Shown piece after piece: positions 1 to 11,199 of a stretch of 64,000 bases of DNA. A model generated the notes under the pieces. It was given only the letters and a program-made list of their open reading frames with translations. It had not been told where the DNA came from and searched no databases. The stretch is from Notospermus geniculatus (Eukaryota; Nemertea; Pilidiophora; Heteronemertea; Lineidae): assembly GCA_002633025.1 (NCBI GenBank), contig NMRB01000297.1, forward strand, positions 126,235 through 190,234, given 5' to 3'. The number at the start of each line of letters is the position of its first letter. Position 1 is the stretch's first letter. The position numbers and the translations under genes were made by a program.

Positions 1-570
1 TTATGCACACGGGAACCCCCCTAGCCCATGCATTAATAAGCTAATTCTGTTTGTGTTGCAGTTATCCATCAAAAGGGACATTTCTGGGGGGGGGGGGGTA
101 TAAACAGACGATTTGCTTGGGTTCTTTCCTTACCCCAACATTGGAGGCTTGGCTAATGTATGGTGGCCCGAATCTGTCAAAAGCACTGAGCTCTTCTACA
201 AGAATGCTACAAGAATTCTACAAAAAATCAACAAAAGCTGAAATTATAGTATTTACGGTCAACACATCTCTTATTAACATCCATTGTTATTGCCAATTAC
301 AGGTTTTGTGCGTGCATGTGAAAGTGCTTTTTCCTAGCTGCTAAAACATGTGCAAGTTTGTAATGCTTGTTGTCATCATACGCAGTTAATGGATGTGAGG
401 TTGATGCGTTATGTAAGAGGTACTTTCATCCTGTTTTGTCTGGCCCATCAAAATGATGGCTTGTCCTTAGTATCAGGAGCAGATATCTTGTGATCACCTG
501 TCAGAAAATAATGGTGTCAGATATTGGCAGTCTGCAAGGTCCCCACAAAAGGAGTTGCCTGCAGTGGAAC
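1..570. other. No gene recognised; G homopolymer
   Basis: The reading frames here are short, have no recognisable domain, and are not bounded by convincing splice sites. A run of eleven or so G residues occurs near 87-97, which is a likely spot for length error in the assembly. I see nothing else to annotate. Confidence 0.5.
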
Positions 571-696
571 AATAGTGAGCTTCTGCAAGCGCCCGGTTAG
601 GCTCTACGACGACGTTTATCTATTGTGTGAGTGCACCCAAACAATAGATAAACGTAGTCGTATGGCCTAACCGGGCGCTTGCAGAAGCTCTCTATT
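571..696. repeat. Foldback (palindromic) element, arms about 56 bp
   Basis: The left arm 571-626 and right arm 641-696 are reverse complements with about five mismatches, separated by a 14 nt loop. The core of the arm reads CAAGCGCCCGGTTAGG. A single related end (GCAACAGCCCGGTTAGGCC) occurs at 32362-32380, so it is an interspersed family. No clear target duplication was found. Confidence 0.85.
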
Positions 697-720
697 GGCT
701 ACTTGGGATCGACAGATATT

Positions 721-870
721 GGATTTTATTGGATTTTTCCATCAGGGCTGAAGTCATAGCATTATTGGCCCTGGTAAGTACGGAAGAGGCCATCAAAACT
801 ACTCATGTTGGATGGGGTCGTTACTTGCTTTGCAAAGGCACCATGGCTTACTGTCCCATGCACCGGCTGA
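721..870 (+). mobile_element. SINE body copy (CTTTGCAAAGG family)
   Basis: This is one of eight copies in the window of a shared body. It begins TTTTCCATCAGGGCTGAAG, passes through GGAAGAGGCCATC and ACTCATGTT, and ends TTGCTTTGCAAAGGCACC. The orientation is set by the copy at 56750-57020, where a tRNA-like head precedes the same body. This copy is + strand and its head is not visible. Confidence 0.7.
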
Positions 871-960
871 CAGATGTTGTCCTTATTTGATGGGTGTCCT
901 GATTACAGAGGTTAAAATGGAAAAAAACACCGATTTGGGTCTGAGTTTAGCGAGAGGAGC

Positions 961-1125
961 ACTCATTTGCAATGTAGCCTGGTGGTGAAACTGTGAGTCA
1001 GAAGAAAATCGTCCTCGATCCCATCTCATGACGAAACTTCTAATTGGTCCGACTGGGAATTGAACGTCATGCATAGAGCTGACAGGTGCTAATGTTTCCA
1101 CCCTGCTATTCTGGCATGATTCAGG
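961..1125 (-). mobile_element. tRNA-derived SINE head, minus strand
   Basis: Read on the minus strand, the segment has an A-box-like TAGCAGGGTGG and a B-box-like GTTCAATTCCC about 40 nt later, the arrangement of a tRNA-type Pol III promoter. The following body resembles that at 5960-6130, supporting a shared SINE family. It is degenerate and not a functional tRNA. Confidence 0.6.
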
Positions 1126-1794
1126 ATGCTGTGGGCGTTCCACGGTCCACTTAGCGAAAAAAAATTATCAGCAGTTGCCGTCAATAATTAGGAACCTGCA
1201 GCCCGTAATTAAATTTCCTACAGGTAGCCAGTGTCTGCAGTGAAGCTTTTTGCAGCGTAAACAATCACCGCCATTCCTGCGATTATTTTGTTTGATGCTA
1301 AAAATAGTGCGTGCCATTAGTGGTAACTGCTATTGGATTTGATAGGGAATTGGCGGAAATTGGAAGCACATCGAGAGTGATGTAAACTTTTTCTGTCGTT
1401 CAGTCCACTTCAATATAAGAAGGCGCACTTCACCAGTGCATTGATGTATGCATTCTTATGGATGTGTCATTGGAATTAAAGGGCAAGTCATGTTGACATG
1501 ACATGTCATGATCTTTTTGGTTGAGTTCATCTCAAGTTGACCAAGGTTTTGCACACATTGAATTGTATGTTTCCTTTAGCAGCATTCTCTCCACATGTGT
1601 TGTAACTGACCACTCAATATTCAACCATTTCCCACAAAACAGATGGAATTCTCGAGTATGTTTACTTGTTCAGTACCTTCACCATCTTCTGAAAACATTT
1701 TTTTCAATGAATGTTGTTGAATCCATGTTATCTGCTCTCTAATGGCTCGTGCTTGTGGAATCTTCGAAATACAACAGTCAATTAGTCTATCAGT
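1126..1794. other. Unannotated stretch
   Basis: No domain-bearing frame, palindrome or tandem array was recognised before the 45 bp minisatellite starts. Confidence 0.4.
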
Positions 1795-2760
1795 CATCAG
1801 GCAATCAGTCATCAGCTAATCAGTCATTCAACAATCAGTCATCAGCCAATCAGTCATCAGCTAATCAGTCATTCAACAATCAGTCATCAGCCAATCAGTC
1901 ATCAGCTAATCAGTCATTCAACAATCAGTCATCAGGCAATCAGTCATCAGCTAATCAGTCATTCAACAATCAGTCATCAGCCAATCAGTCATCAGCTAAT
2001 CAGTCATTCAACAATCAGTCATCAGCCAATCAGTCATCAGCTAATCAGTCATTCAACAATCAGTCATCAGCCAATCAGTCATCAGCTAATCAGTCATTCA
2101 ACAATCAGTCATCAGCCAATCAGTCATCAGCTAATCAGTCATTCAACAATCAGTCATCAGCCAATCAGTCATCAGCTAATCAGTCATTCAACAATCAGTC
2201 ATCAGCCAATCAGTCATCAGCTAATCAGTCATTCAACAATCAGTCATCAGCCAATCAGTCATCAGCTAATCAGTCATTCAACAATCAGTCATCAGCCAAT
2301 CAGTCATCAGCTAATCAGTCATTCAACAATCAGTCATCAGCCAATCAGTCATCAGCTAATCAGTCATTCAACAATCAGTCATCAGCCAATCAGTCATCAG
2401 CTAATCAGTCATTCAACAATCAGTCATCAGCCAATCAGTCATCAGCTAATCAGTCATTCAACAATCAGTCATCAGCCAATCAGTCATCAGCTAATCAGTC
2501 ATTCAACAATCAGTCATCAGGCAATCAGTCATCAGCTAATCAGTCATTCAACAATCAGTCATCAGCCAATCAGTCATCAGCTAATCAGTCACTCAACAAT
2601 CAGTCATCAGCCAATCAGTCATCAGCTAATCAGTCATTCAACAATCAGTCATCAGGCAATCATTCATCAGCTAATCAGTCATTCAACAATCAGTCATCAG
2701 CCAATCAGTCATCAGCTAATCAGTCATTCAACAATCAGTCATCAGCCAATCATTCATTGT
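1795..2760. repeat. 45 bp minisatellite, about 21 units
   Basis: The unit is AATCAGTCATCAGC + TAATCAGTCATTCA + ACAATCAGTCATCAGCC. It repeats almost perfectly, with the same sequence every 180 bp (four units). Each unit is itself built from three AATCAGTCA-type 14-16 bp subunits. Because 45 is divisible by 3, one frame stays open for 338 codons (SSANQSSANQSFNNQ repeated); I regard that as a by-product of the array. Confidence 0.97.
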
Positions 2761-3255
2761 GCTGATCAGTCATCAGCCAGTCAGTCATTCAGCCAATCGG
2801 TCATTTAGCCAGTCGGTCATTAGCCAGTCAGTCAGTCAGTCAGTCGATCAGCCATCAGCCAATCAGAATAGTTAACCAGTCACTCATTCCGTCAATCATC
2901 AAACAATTAGCCGATCTGTTAGTCAGCCAGTCAGTCATTCTGTCAATCAGTCATCAGTCACTCAATTATCAGTCAATCAGTCATCAGCCGATCAGTCATT
3001 CAGCCAATCAGTCATCAGCCATCAGTCATTTAGCTAATCAGTCACTCAGCCAATCAGTCATTCAGCCGATCAGCATAGTCAACCTGTCAGTCATTCTGTC
3101 AATCAGTCATCAGCCAACCAGTCATCAGCAAGTCAGGCATCAGTCAATCAGACAATCTGCCGATCAGTTAGTCAGCCAGTCAGTCATTCTGTCAAACAGT
3201 CATCAGTCAGCAACCAGTCAGGCATCAGTCAATCAGCCAATCAGTCATCATCCTC
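2761..3255. repeat. Diverged flank of the CAGTCA minisatellite
   Basis: The array continues as irregular CAGTCATCAGCCAATCAGTCA-type subunits with many substitutions and length changes. The homogeneous 45 bp block on its left therefore looks like a recent expansion from an older, decayed array. Confidence 0.9.
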
Positions 3256-3302
3256 TACGTGCTTCCAGTGAGGAAATACCGGTACCTAAAGCAAATTGGT
3301 CA

Positions 3303-3430
3303 TCGCCACATTTGCCTCTGCAAGGGCAAGTAAAAGTCCCCATCAAAGTGAGAAACATGAGTAGCTTGAGATTGCCTCTTCCATACTAATACCAATACTT
3401 TGGCTCTGGCCCAGGTGGAAAAATCCAGTA
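3303..3430 (-). mobile_element. SINE body copy, minus strand
   Basis: Contains CTGCAAGGGCAAGTAAAAG, GTGAGAAACATGAGTAGC and TTGCCTCTTCCATAC, matching the family body at 38520-38665 and 56750-56880 in the same orientation. Confidence 0.75.
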
Positions 3431-4017
3431 CAAATAAAATCGCCAATCTTTTGAAGTGCACATATCCAATGTACAGTTGGCCGTACTGTCCATCAGTTAC
3501 AGAGAAAATCACAGCCTAATTGCACCAGCAATTTTTGGTTGACCACAACTGCTTCCGGACAAATGATTGTGAAATGTCTGGTAATGCGTCTGATTGGTTA
3601 TTGGCTCAGAATCTAATTGTCAGAATCTCCATCACCAATTTCCGATGGCTGTTGGCAACTGTTGCGGCTGATGGAGGTCGGACCAATAATTGATTGGCTT
3701 ATTTGCTTTTTCTCTTTGCCGCTATTTTCGCCACAATCTACATCACGTTTTGAGCATCGCACCTGCATTCTTGCGATGTGTAGCCTTTCCCGAATGTTCA
3801 TTGGCAATCATTGAAAAATGATGAGTTGGCCAAGTACATGTACTTATACTTGGGCAGGTGACTGACCACCATTACTGGACTCTGAATTCTGATAGCAGCT
3901 TTTAGGCCATTGTATTGGGTTAGACGAGCTCTGATAGCAGAGTGGCTTCATCACGGATGGAAACATACAACAATACAGTGGGGTTAGATGGTTCGCTGAT
4001 CAATGCAAGGAAGCATT
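3431..4017. other. Unannotated stretch
   Basis: Nothing recognisable. Short frames on both strands overlap each other and show no domain. Confidence 0.4.
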
Positions 4018-4690
4018 GGTCGCTCGCTCGCGAGGTTGGTCGCTCGCTCGTCGGTCACTTCCCTCGCTCGCTGAATCACTCGCTCGCTCGCTCGCTCACT
4101 CTGTCAGTCGCTCACTTGGTCACTCGCTCGCTCTGTCGGTCGGTGACGCGGTCAGTTGATCGCTCGCTCGGTCGCCAGCTCACTCGCTGTCGGTTGGTGA
4201 CCCGGTCAGTTGGTCGCTCACTCGCTCGCTCGCTTGGTCAGTCGCACGTTCGGTCCCTCGCTCGCTCGGTCGGTCCATCGGTTGGTCGCTCGCTCGGTCA
4301 CCAGCTCGGTCGCTCCCTTGTTCTGTCGGTTGGTGACGCGGTCAGTTGGTCACTTGGTCGCTGGCTCGGTCATTCGCTCGCTCGGTCACTCGCTCGCTTA
4401 GTCGTTCCATCAGTCAATCGCAAGGTTGATTACTCGCTCGCTCGGTCAGTTGCTCGCTCGACCGGTTGGTGGCCAGCTCGGTCGGTCAGTCGCTTACTCG
4501 GTCGATCGATCGGTCGCTCGCTCAGTCGGTCGGTGACGCGGTCGGTTGGTCGCTTGCTCACTCGGTCTTTTGCTCACTCGGTCGCTATCACTCGCTTAGT
4601 CGGTCTATCAGTCACTTGCTTGGTTGATCCCTCACACGGTCGCTTGGTCGATCACTTGCTCACTCGGTTGGTTGCTCTCATACCACTGCA
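4018..4690. repeat. CGCT/GGTC simple-repeat array
   Basis: The region is a patchwork of the tetranucleotides CGCT, GGTC, CACT and CGGT (for example CGCTCGCTCGGTCGGTCA). It carries a longer sub-period around GTTGGTGACGCGGTCAGTTG, seen near 4190, 4332 and 4530. Arg/Ser/Leu-rich open frames across it are artefacts of a stop-free simple repeat. Confidence 0.95.
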
Positions 4691-5022
4691 CTGGCACCTC
4701 GCTCTCCAAAAATCTGTCATGGGATAAGACATGAAATTTGGCTGCCAGCTGGCATAACCCAAGCTGTACTAAAAATTTTTTCAAGGCTTGATAGATAACT
4801 ATGAACTTTCAATATATTTTCCATCAACAAGAGATGTCAAGTCAGTGTTTTTGCACCTGTTGGTAAATGAGTCAGCCTCCTCTAATTATCGTTAGTTACT
4901 AATTATCTTCTCTGAATATATACATGTAGTTCAATATCATCAGTTGCAGACAGTTTCTTTCACCTGCTTCTCTGCCTCATTGGTAGTTATCATTAGTTAA
5001 CCTATTCCAGGCAGGTCCGTTT
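4691..5022. other. Unannotated stretch
   Basis: AT-rich sequence without recognised features. Confidence 0.4.
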
Positions 5023-5564
5023 TGCTGATGTCAGGTCCAGGCGCGGATCCGGGGGGCGCACCCGGCGCGCCCTCACCTCGGCCAACAAATCTGTAAAATT
5101 GACCGTGAAATTCTGAAATTTGGAGAAAATCATTGAAATTCGCTGCAGATCTCAATGTTTGTAGCACACGGCGCCCCCTCTTTTCCGAAATCGTGGATCC
5201 GCCCCTGAGGTCGCACCAGTTCGATTGCCTGCACCCGCAACGGACATGATGGAACAGACAGCATGAAGTGAAGAAATCATGGTCAGGTTGCGAAAGTGAA
5301 AATGTGTGTGCTCTTCGTGAAACAGGCAGCATCTGCACAAGGGAATCGTAGCTTTAGTCAGGTCGACTGGAATGGATTCATGGTTCATTCTGGAGTGACA
5401 GGCAACTGATGCCGATCGTCGCAGGTGAGACGCAACTGCAGTCATGCCATGCCATATCGGCAACTCATTTGTTCCACACGATCATGCCTCAGACCAAGGT
5501 AATCCGGGAAAGTTGGTTACCGCCTCTTCTGTGTTGTCGCAAGGTCGACCTGACATCATCAGCA
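5023..5564. mobile_element. Inverted-repeat element, family Y, interrupted
   Basis: The left end TGCTGATGTCAGGTC and right end GACCTGACATCATCAGCA are inverted repeats. A 180 bp element is inserted at 5038-5217, so the uninterrupted length is about 360 bp. The left half is homologous (inverted) to 42423-42600 and the right half to 32777-32945. No coding capacity is seen, so it is a non-autonomous DNA element. Confidence 0.7.
5038..5217. mobile_element. GGATCC-ended MITE with 5 bp target duplication
   Basis: The ends CAGGCGCGGATCC and GGATCCGCCCCTG are terminal inverted repeats. AGGTC is present directly before (5033-5037) and after (5218-5222). The interior matches the copies at 28786-28959 and 41130-41315 in inverted orientation (AATTTCAGAATT-type core). 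It lies inside a family Y element whose uninterrupted relative is at 42586. Confidence 0.85.
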
Positions 5565-6056
5565 TTAGCGTTCCTGCTAGCTAAAGCATTGACACACATC
5601 AGCTACTGTTGGTCTCAATGATCTGGTATCACAGATCGCAAGTGTCATCTTCAGCTGAAAATGGATTGATGCATTGCTGTGAAGTATTTTTCAAGAAACT
5701 CCGGGATGAACTAGTTTTTCTAGGAAATCCAATAGTGAGTCAAATCCGTAATCCATGCAAGTAAAGAGCCTTTCAAACATTTTGTAAGCTGGTCATCTTG
5801 GATATCATTACAGATAAAATGAAAGTTTTAGTGGATGTCCAAAATACAGCACAAAAACGACACACAAAATGACAAGTATAAGTCGTGTCCTGATTTCCCA
5901 AATTTTTGACCCCGCGGATGTGATCTTCGAATTCACCTGCGATCACTGGGTTTCGTATTAATTGGATTTGTAGTGTAATTGCTTTGTAGGAGAAACCGGA
6001 CTTCTTCCGAGTCCGGACCAAAAGAAAGCCGGACTTCTCGTTCAGGTGTAATTACA
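5565..6056. other. Unannotated stretch
   Basis: No gene or structured repeat recognised, except that the right end grades into the body of the SINE described next. Confidence 0.4.
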
Positions 6057-6130
6057 GCTGTAGTGACCTGGAATTGAACCGGTGACAAGTGCGAATATTT
6101 CCACTCTGCCACTCTAGGCCGGTGCCACAT
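6057..6130 (-). mobile_element. tRNA-derived SINE head, minus strand
   Basis: On the minus strand GAGTGGCAGAGTGG (A box) and GGTTCAATTCCAGG (B box) are correctly spaced for an internal Pol III promoter. The body continues leftwards to about 5960 and resembles the 961-1125 copy. Confidence 0.7.
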
Positions 6131-6884
6131 TTAGTTTCATGTATGGGTATCAATTTTTCAATCAACGAAACCTTTTTATGTCACCATAATGACACTACAA
6201 GCTCCAATTTAGCAATAATTTCAATCTTCATCTTCAAGTCAAAATTACCAATGAACTGTAAGTCATAATCCCCGCCCTTCAGGAAAGCAATAAAGCAGTA
6301 TGGGGCACGATAAAACCGCCTAAATTATTAGAATACATGGGATGCCACTTTGTGGAATTTAATCCTCCCTTGAAGACAATTATTGTCGTCTCTTGGTGAA
6401 ATGTGTCTTATTTGTATTCAGAAGGGGTTTGCTACTCGTGAGATGCTGTTGGTGCTGCACGTGACCGATTCACCCCATGGACCAGACTCGTTACAAGGAT
6501 GGTCCCTGTGGACTCTTGGATGTCATGCAGTAGATTGGAAACGTGGTCCAGTGCAGTGAAGACCATCTGGACACCAACACACTTACAGGCATCCCGATTG
6601 GGCTGAGGAGCTGTGATAACTTTGTGATACGTCCACTTAGCAATGGCAGGTCCAGGGCGTGTTACATCTACCAGCATGGTCCTTGTGTCAGTGTTTCCCC
6701 ATACTGGTTGGGAAACGCTGAGAGATAGATCGACACATTTAATTTCTCTGGGTGTGTCACTATTGTCAAGTCGCAGCTTATTCCATCAGACAATAGTAGG
6801 GGAAGACTCAGATATGGGAACAGTCAAAAATGTTCCACCGGTTCGAATCCACAACCTGGGCCATTTAATCATCCCTGGCTCTTC
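6131..6884. other. Unannotated stretch
   Basis: No supported gene. A B-box-like GGTTCGAATCC occurs at 6840-6850, next to the SINE body that follows, and may be the remnant of its head. Confidence 0.35.
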
Positions 6885-6990
6885 ACGCCCATCGCATGGG
6901 ACAGAAAAACATGGTTTCGTGTTTTTCGTTCCTTTGCAAGGGCTAGTAAAAGACCCCATGCAAGTGAGAAACATCTGCAACTCGGGGCAT
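6885..6990 (-). mobile_element. SINE body copy, minus strand
   Basis: Contains CCTTTGCAAGGGCTAGTAAA and CCCATGCAAGTGAGAAACAT, the conserved block of the body family. Confidence 0.7.
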
Positions 6991-7021
6991 CTGGCAAAAT
7001 CTCAGTTCCAGTGAGTCGCAA

Positions 7022-7151
7022 GGGTGCGTATATCGGACGTTTCTGGCGACTGATCAGTTGCCTCCAGTTCCAGCTAGATCCTCCCAGTCGCCAGTAGCTC
7101 AGTGGTGACTGGTCAAGTCTCTAGTCACAAGTGTGACGTACGCTAGGCTTA
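7022..7151. repeat. Family Z inverted-repeat element (short copy)
   Basis: Read in reverse complement, this matches 52731-52851 closely, including CACCACTGAGCTACTGG, GGGAGGATCTAGCTG and CTGATCAGTC. The outer end is TAAGCCTAGCGTACGTCACA. The sequence is built from repeated AGTCGC/GCGACT motifs, so it can fold back. Confidence 0.75.
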
Positions 7152-7609
7152 AAATCTGCCATCACTCAATCATCCAATCAAAAACATTGGTACAAAACCC
7201 AGTACCGGTACCACGATCTCACAGCAAAGTGTCAAAAGACCAAGCTTGTTCCAGCATTCTTTGAACCTCAGTCTGTTCTATCACAGCATCTCCTATAAAT
7301 TTGCTGAGCGTCTTTATTAGGCCAATCAATGCAAATGAGGCAATTAAGGATGATGGCATGACAGTTTATGAGCTGAACAACTCTAAGTTCGATTTCTTTG
7401 TTTAGTGCAGACGCCTGAACATGCTATAAATTTATTAGATAAAAGTTTAGTTCAGTACAACTAGAGCGTTTCCGTGCATGACCTACCCGACAGGAATTAA
7501 AAGTCCACCCAGATGATAATCAGTCAGGGTTTCCGCCAGAAATGTTTTGAGGGCACAATCCCCTTTGAACAAAATTCTATTTGATAACATAGCCGTATAA
7601 TTAAACATT
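7152..7609. other. Unannotated stretch
   Basis: No recognised features. Confidence 0.35.
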
Positions 7610-7832
7610 TTATCATTCCAACAAAGATAGCAGTCGAATAGTTCTCACCGTATGATGTCAGAAGCTTGATACATGTACCATTCAATGGCCGCTGCCATGG
7701 GCACAAAAGTTTAGATAACGTAATTGTCTGAGAGGATGCGTTTGGTATTGTTATATCATGCTTGGACAATAATGTCCACAAGTCATGTGGGATCAGCAGT
7801 AGGCCACCATCTTTGTTGGAAAGGCCTATATA
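7610..7832. mobile_element. Family D MITE, uninterrupted copy
   Basis: The ends TTCCAACAAAGAT and ATCTTTGTTGGAA are inverted repeats. The interior (GATGTCAGAAGCTTGAT, CCATTCAATGGCC, GGGCACAAAA, ATGCTTGGACAAT) matches 20323-20834. It serves as the empty-site reference for the insertion at 20380. Confidence 0.85.
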
Positions 7833-8879
7833 GCCTATAATCAAAAATAAATTGGATGGATATTAAGCCGCTGTACAGAGCTCAGAAAAAGGGGCTTTTT
7901 GGTGAAAATTTAGTCGTACATTTTTCGCTCCCTTATCTCGATGATATGACTGAAGATGCTTTAAAAATGCATCAAGTCCAAACATCCTAAGTTTTTTTAT
8001 ACATGTACATCACTTTTGTTGCGTATGTATTTTACTTAGGATTTTTTTCGGTCAGAATTTTACCCTCCAACAGAAACGCTGTCACTCAGGAGTGCTCTTA
8101 TATTGAGAATCCTGTTCCTTACTTTGCAGGAAATTACTTGGGGTGCAATATTCAGATACCCGAGGCAAAACCGTCTTAAAGGATATGCCATCCAATGCTC
8201 TGTACGATCGCCAAGTATTCAGCTCTTGATTAAGCTCCCCTCATCTTGTTTCAACATGGCCTTATTGGTAATGCAAAATTATTGAATTTGGCAGACTGTG
8301 TTGATATATAACTGCATAGCATGCATGCCTCTTGACTCCTCCATATGATCGACTGTTTAGGGTGCGTGGTTATTTATTCACAGATGAAACGACACACGAG
8401 ATGATTTTCGAGGATCACATGCGAAGAGTCGAGGGGATCTTGTTCCAAATGTAGGATATCATAAGTAGAGTAATGCGATTCTGGAATGGGAGCTTATTAG
8501 GGTCCAAATGCTTTTGTGCGACTCCTTGGTGAGCACTTTTGAGTCCCTTGAAGTAGTAATCTCCTTCCGCTTTTACCATCCCGGTGTTGCTGATGGCTTC
8601 ACAATATGTAGACTTCTGGAAGTAAAGAATCGGTTGAGACTTGCTGATGGATTATTCTTCGTCTTTTTGCCTTGCCATAAAGTGGGCTACGTAGCCAAAT
8701 TGGTCACCTATCCACTAACCAACCATGCTTAAACGTGCCTGGTTAGTGCTACTTACCTTTGGAACCTGACATAAACGGGAAAAACTAGGCTCATCGCAGC
8801 TGGCTAGGTCGACCCAAAGTCTGCTGTGACAACTCTCTGTATACCACTTGCCTGGGGACTGTGAAGCTTCCAGAGCTAT
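7833..8879. other. Unannotated stretch
   Basis: No supported gene or repeat recognised. Confidence 0.35.
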
Positions 8880-9345
8880 ACACCATCATCCTCTATACCT
8901 AACATCATGATCCAGAGCTCCCCTACACCCCCAACCTAACATCAGGATCCTTGGCTAATAAACCTTTACATCCCCAACCTAGAACATCAGGATACAGAGC
9001 AATACCACTACATCCCAACCTAACATCAGGATCAAGAGTGCACCACTCATGCCACTACATCCCCAACATTCTTCAGGATCCAGAGCTACACCACTACATC
9101 CCCAACATAGCTTCAGGATCCAGAGCTACACCACTACATCCTCAACCTAACTTCATGACATCAGCACCCAGAGCTGAACCACAACGATGGTTTCCCTAAA
9201 CTAACATCAGGATCCAGAGCTAACACCAACACATCCCCAACTTAGCACACAAGGATCCATAGCTGTTTCCACCAAGTCCCCAAGCTATCATCAGGATGCA
9301 GAGCTACACCACTACATCCCAAACCCAGCATCGGGATCCAGAGCA
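8880..9345. repeat. Diverged minisatellite, unit about 40 bp
   Basis: About eleven imperfect copies of a unit containing AACATCAGGATCCAGAGC and ACACCACTACATCCCCAAC. Unit length and sequence vary, so this is an older array than the one at 1795. Confidence 0.9.
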
Positions 9346-11091
9346 GGTTCAACGAAGTTTTCTCTTCACTATCTTGCTACGTGTAGACCATCAAAAACCA
9401 ATCTTCGACATTATACACTACTGATGACACCGACAAGATTGGATGAAAAATACATGATATCTCCCTTGAGCCAAAATGAAAATACATCTCCTGTTCAAAT
9501 ATCTCCACTTAAGGCCATCCGTATTCTGGGATGACATTCATTGCATGATGATGACATAAAAACACGCATACCGGTATGTTTGAGATTATATTAAAACCTG
9601 TTATTATTGTTGTGAGGATTGTTTCTATGATCTCTTGGGGACTTTCCCATACGATATTGTTTCATTAGTTACTCTTGTGCAAATGACATTGTTTCCATGA
9701 AGGATTTTGAGAGTATTGCTTATAAGAGTAGTGATCAGTGGTGTCCATATAAAAGCCGAGAGTGTAGTAACAATATTACATGAATTTTTTTCATGGAGTA
9801 GGCCTTGTTGAACCATTTCCACAGGAGATGAAACTTCAACTGAAACGGTAAATGGCCATCCTGGGTGACCCAAAACGACCCCCCCCCCGTGGATGATGTC
9901 GGGGGGGGGGGCAGACGGGCTCTCATCAAAGATGAAATGAACAAAATATCTAACTACGTTCAGTGATTGAACCGGTTGGTCTGTCTGGGAGCAGTTTGCA
10001 AATAAAGCAGTGTTACGATGGCGCAGACACAGATTCAGACTCATCATCCTGGATGACGTTTCTGGTCAGAAAGATGTCCCATCCCCCTTAACTACATTGT
10101 ATGAGACTGAGAGAAACTGAAATGCTGCTAGCTGGGCTTTGATACAGTACTTGTGTCAACTAATTGGATAAAATAAGGTGTGACAGTTACATGTGTTATG
10201 GCATTTCAATTGATGTACACGGACATCCCCCCACGAGCGTCAACAAATACCACCACAAGTCGTATCGGTATTTGAATGTTTACCAAATGGATTGGCCGAT
10301 CAGTTGATGGATCATCCTGCCGTCGACTGGCAGACAAAAGTGTTGATTGATCGAACTGTTGTGCCCACTTATTTCCATTTTCTGAAAAAAAAACGAACAG
10401 AATGGAGTCAAATGACGTCATAACTTTCCTTTTTCGATGTTTCTGTTTGATTTACTGTGGCTTTCATGGCCAAATGGAAACTAGTTCGTTCCAATCCCAA
10501 AAGAGGTCACCTTATGATGAAGTGTGATGTCGATTAACCCATATTACCCAAAAAAGAGATGAGTTATGAAGATGATGACTTCATTAACATGCCTATTGGA
10601 ATGTTGGCGTTCATTCATATTCATTCATATCGGTGTTTGCAGCATACCTACATATCTGAATTGGCTTAGTTCATGGGCATAACTTAGAAATCGCCTTCAG
10701 TTTCAATAGATGCAACATCAGTTGGGCATAAACTGAGAATCGAATCTTTAGTTTTAGGCAGACAAAACAGAGGGCTAGGATCATAGTAGGCTACCTTGTA
10801 CACAAAGTGCAGACAAACAGGGAGTGCTCGCCAATACCATCTTCAGGTCCGTATTATTGAGGCCCCCTCCTCTATTGCGGGTAGGGCCTATGATGATAGG
10901 CTATAAATGCCTATCCAGTTAAACAGTATCTCCTGTTGCGGGCCATCAAAATGACCATGCCCTGTCAAATTGTAGGCCTACGTGGATATCAGATGAAACC
11001 AGAGCAAGAAGGTGGCGTCCTTGGGACCTTTGTTCACATCTTTACATCATTGTTTTTCCCAAGTTTCTTACTTAAGCTCAGATATCTATCG
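9346..11091. other. Unannotated stretch with C-run/G-run hairpin
   Basis: At about 9890-9912 a run of C is followed within 15 nt by a run of G, which would form a strong hairpin. A 140-codon minus frame at 9625-10047 crosses this run and has no recognisable domain, so it is not called. Confidence 0.4.
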
Positions 11092-11199
11092 GGGGCCGTA
11101 TGCATAAAATATCTTAAGTGTAAAATTTCCCTTATCTTTTGTTTGGAACAATAGTTTAAGGGAAATTTTACACTTAAGATGTTTTATGCATACGGCCCC
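11092..11199. repeat. Foldback element with GGGGCCGTATG ends
   Basis: The left arm starts GGGGCCGTATGCATAAAA and the right arm ends TTTTATGCATACGGCCCC. The arms are about 45 bp with few mismatches and a loop under 20 nt. It belongs to a set of hairpins here with GGGCC termini (25628, 48705, 55746; compare 54771). Confidence 0.9.

Noticed and set aside
1749-2765. 338-codon open frame rich in Asn, Ser, Gln
   Set aside because: It is a direct translation of a 45 bp minisatellite whose unit length is a multiple of three; there is no non-repetitive coding flank or splice signal.
3942-4727. 261-codon Arg/Ser/Leu-rich frame
   Set aside because: Lies wholly in a CGCT/GGTC simple repeat, which lacks stops in several frames at once.
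9625-10047. 140-codon minus frame
   Set aside because: Crosses C and G homopolymers, has no domain, and no splice or start context supports it.
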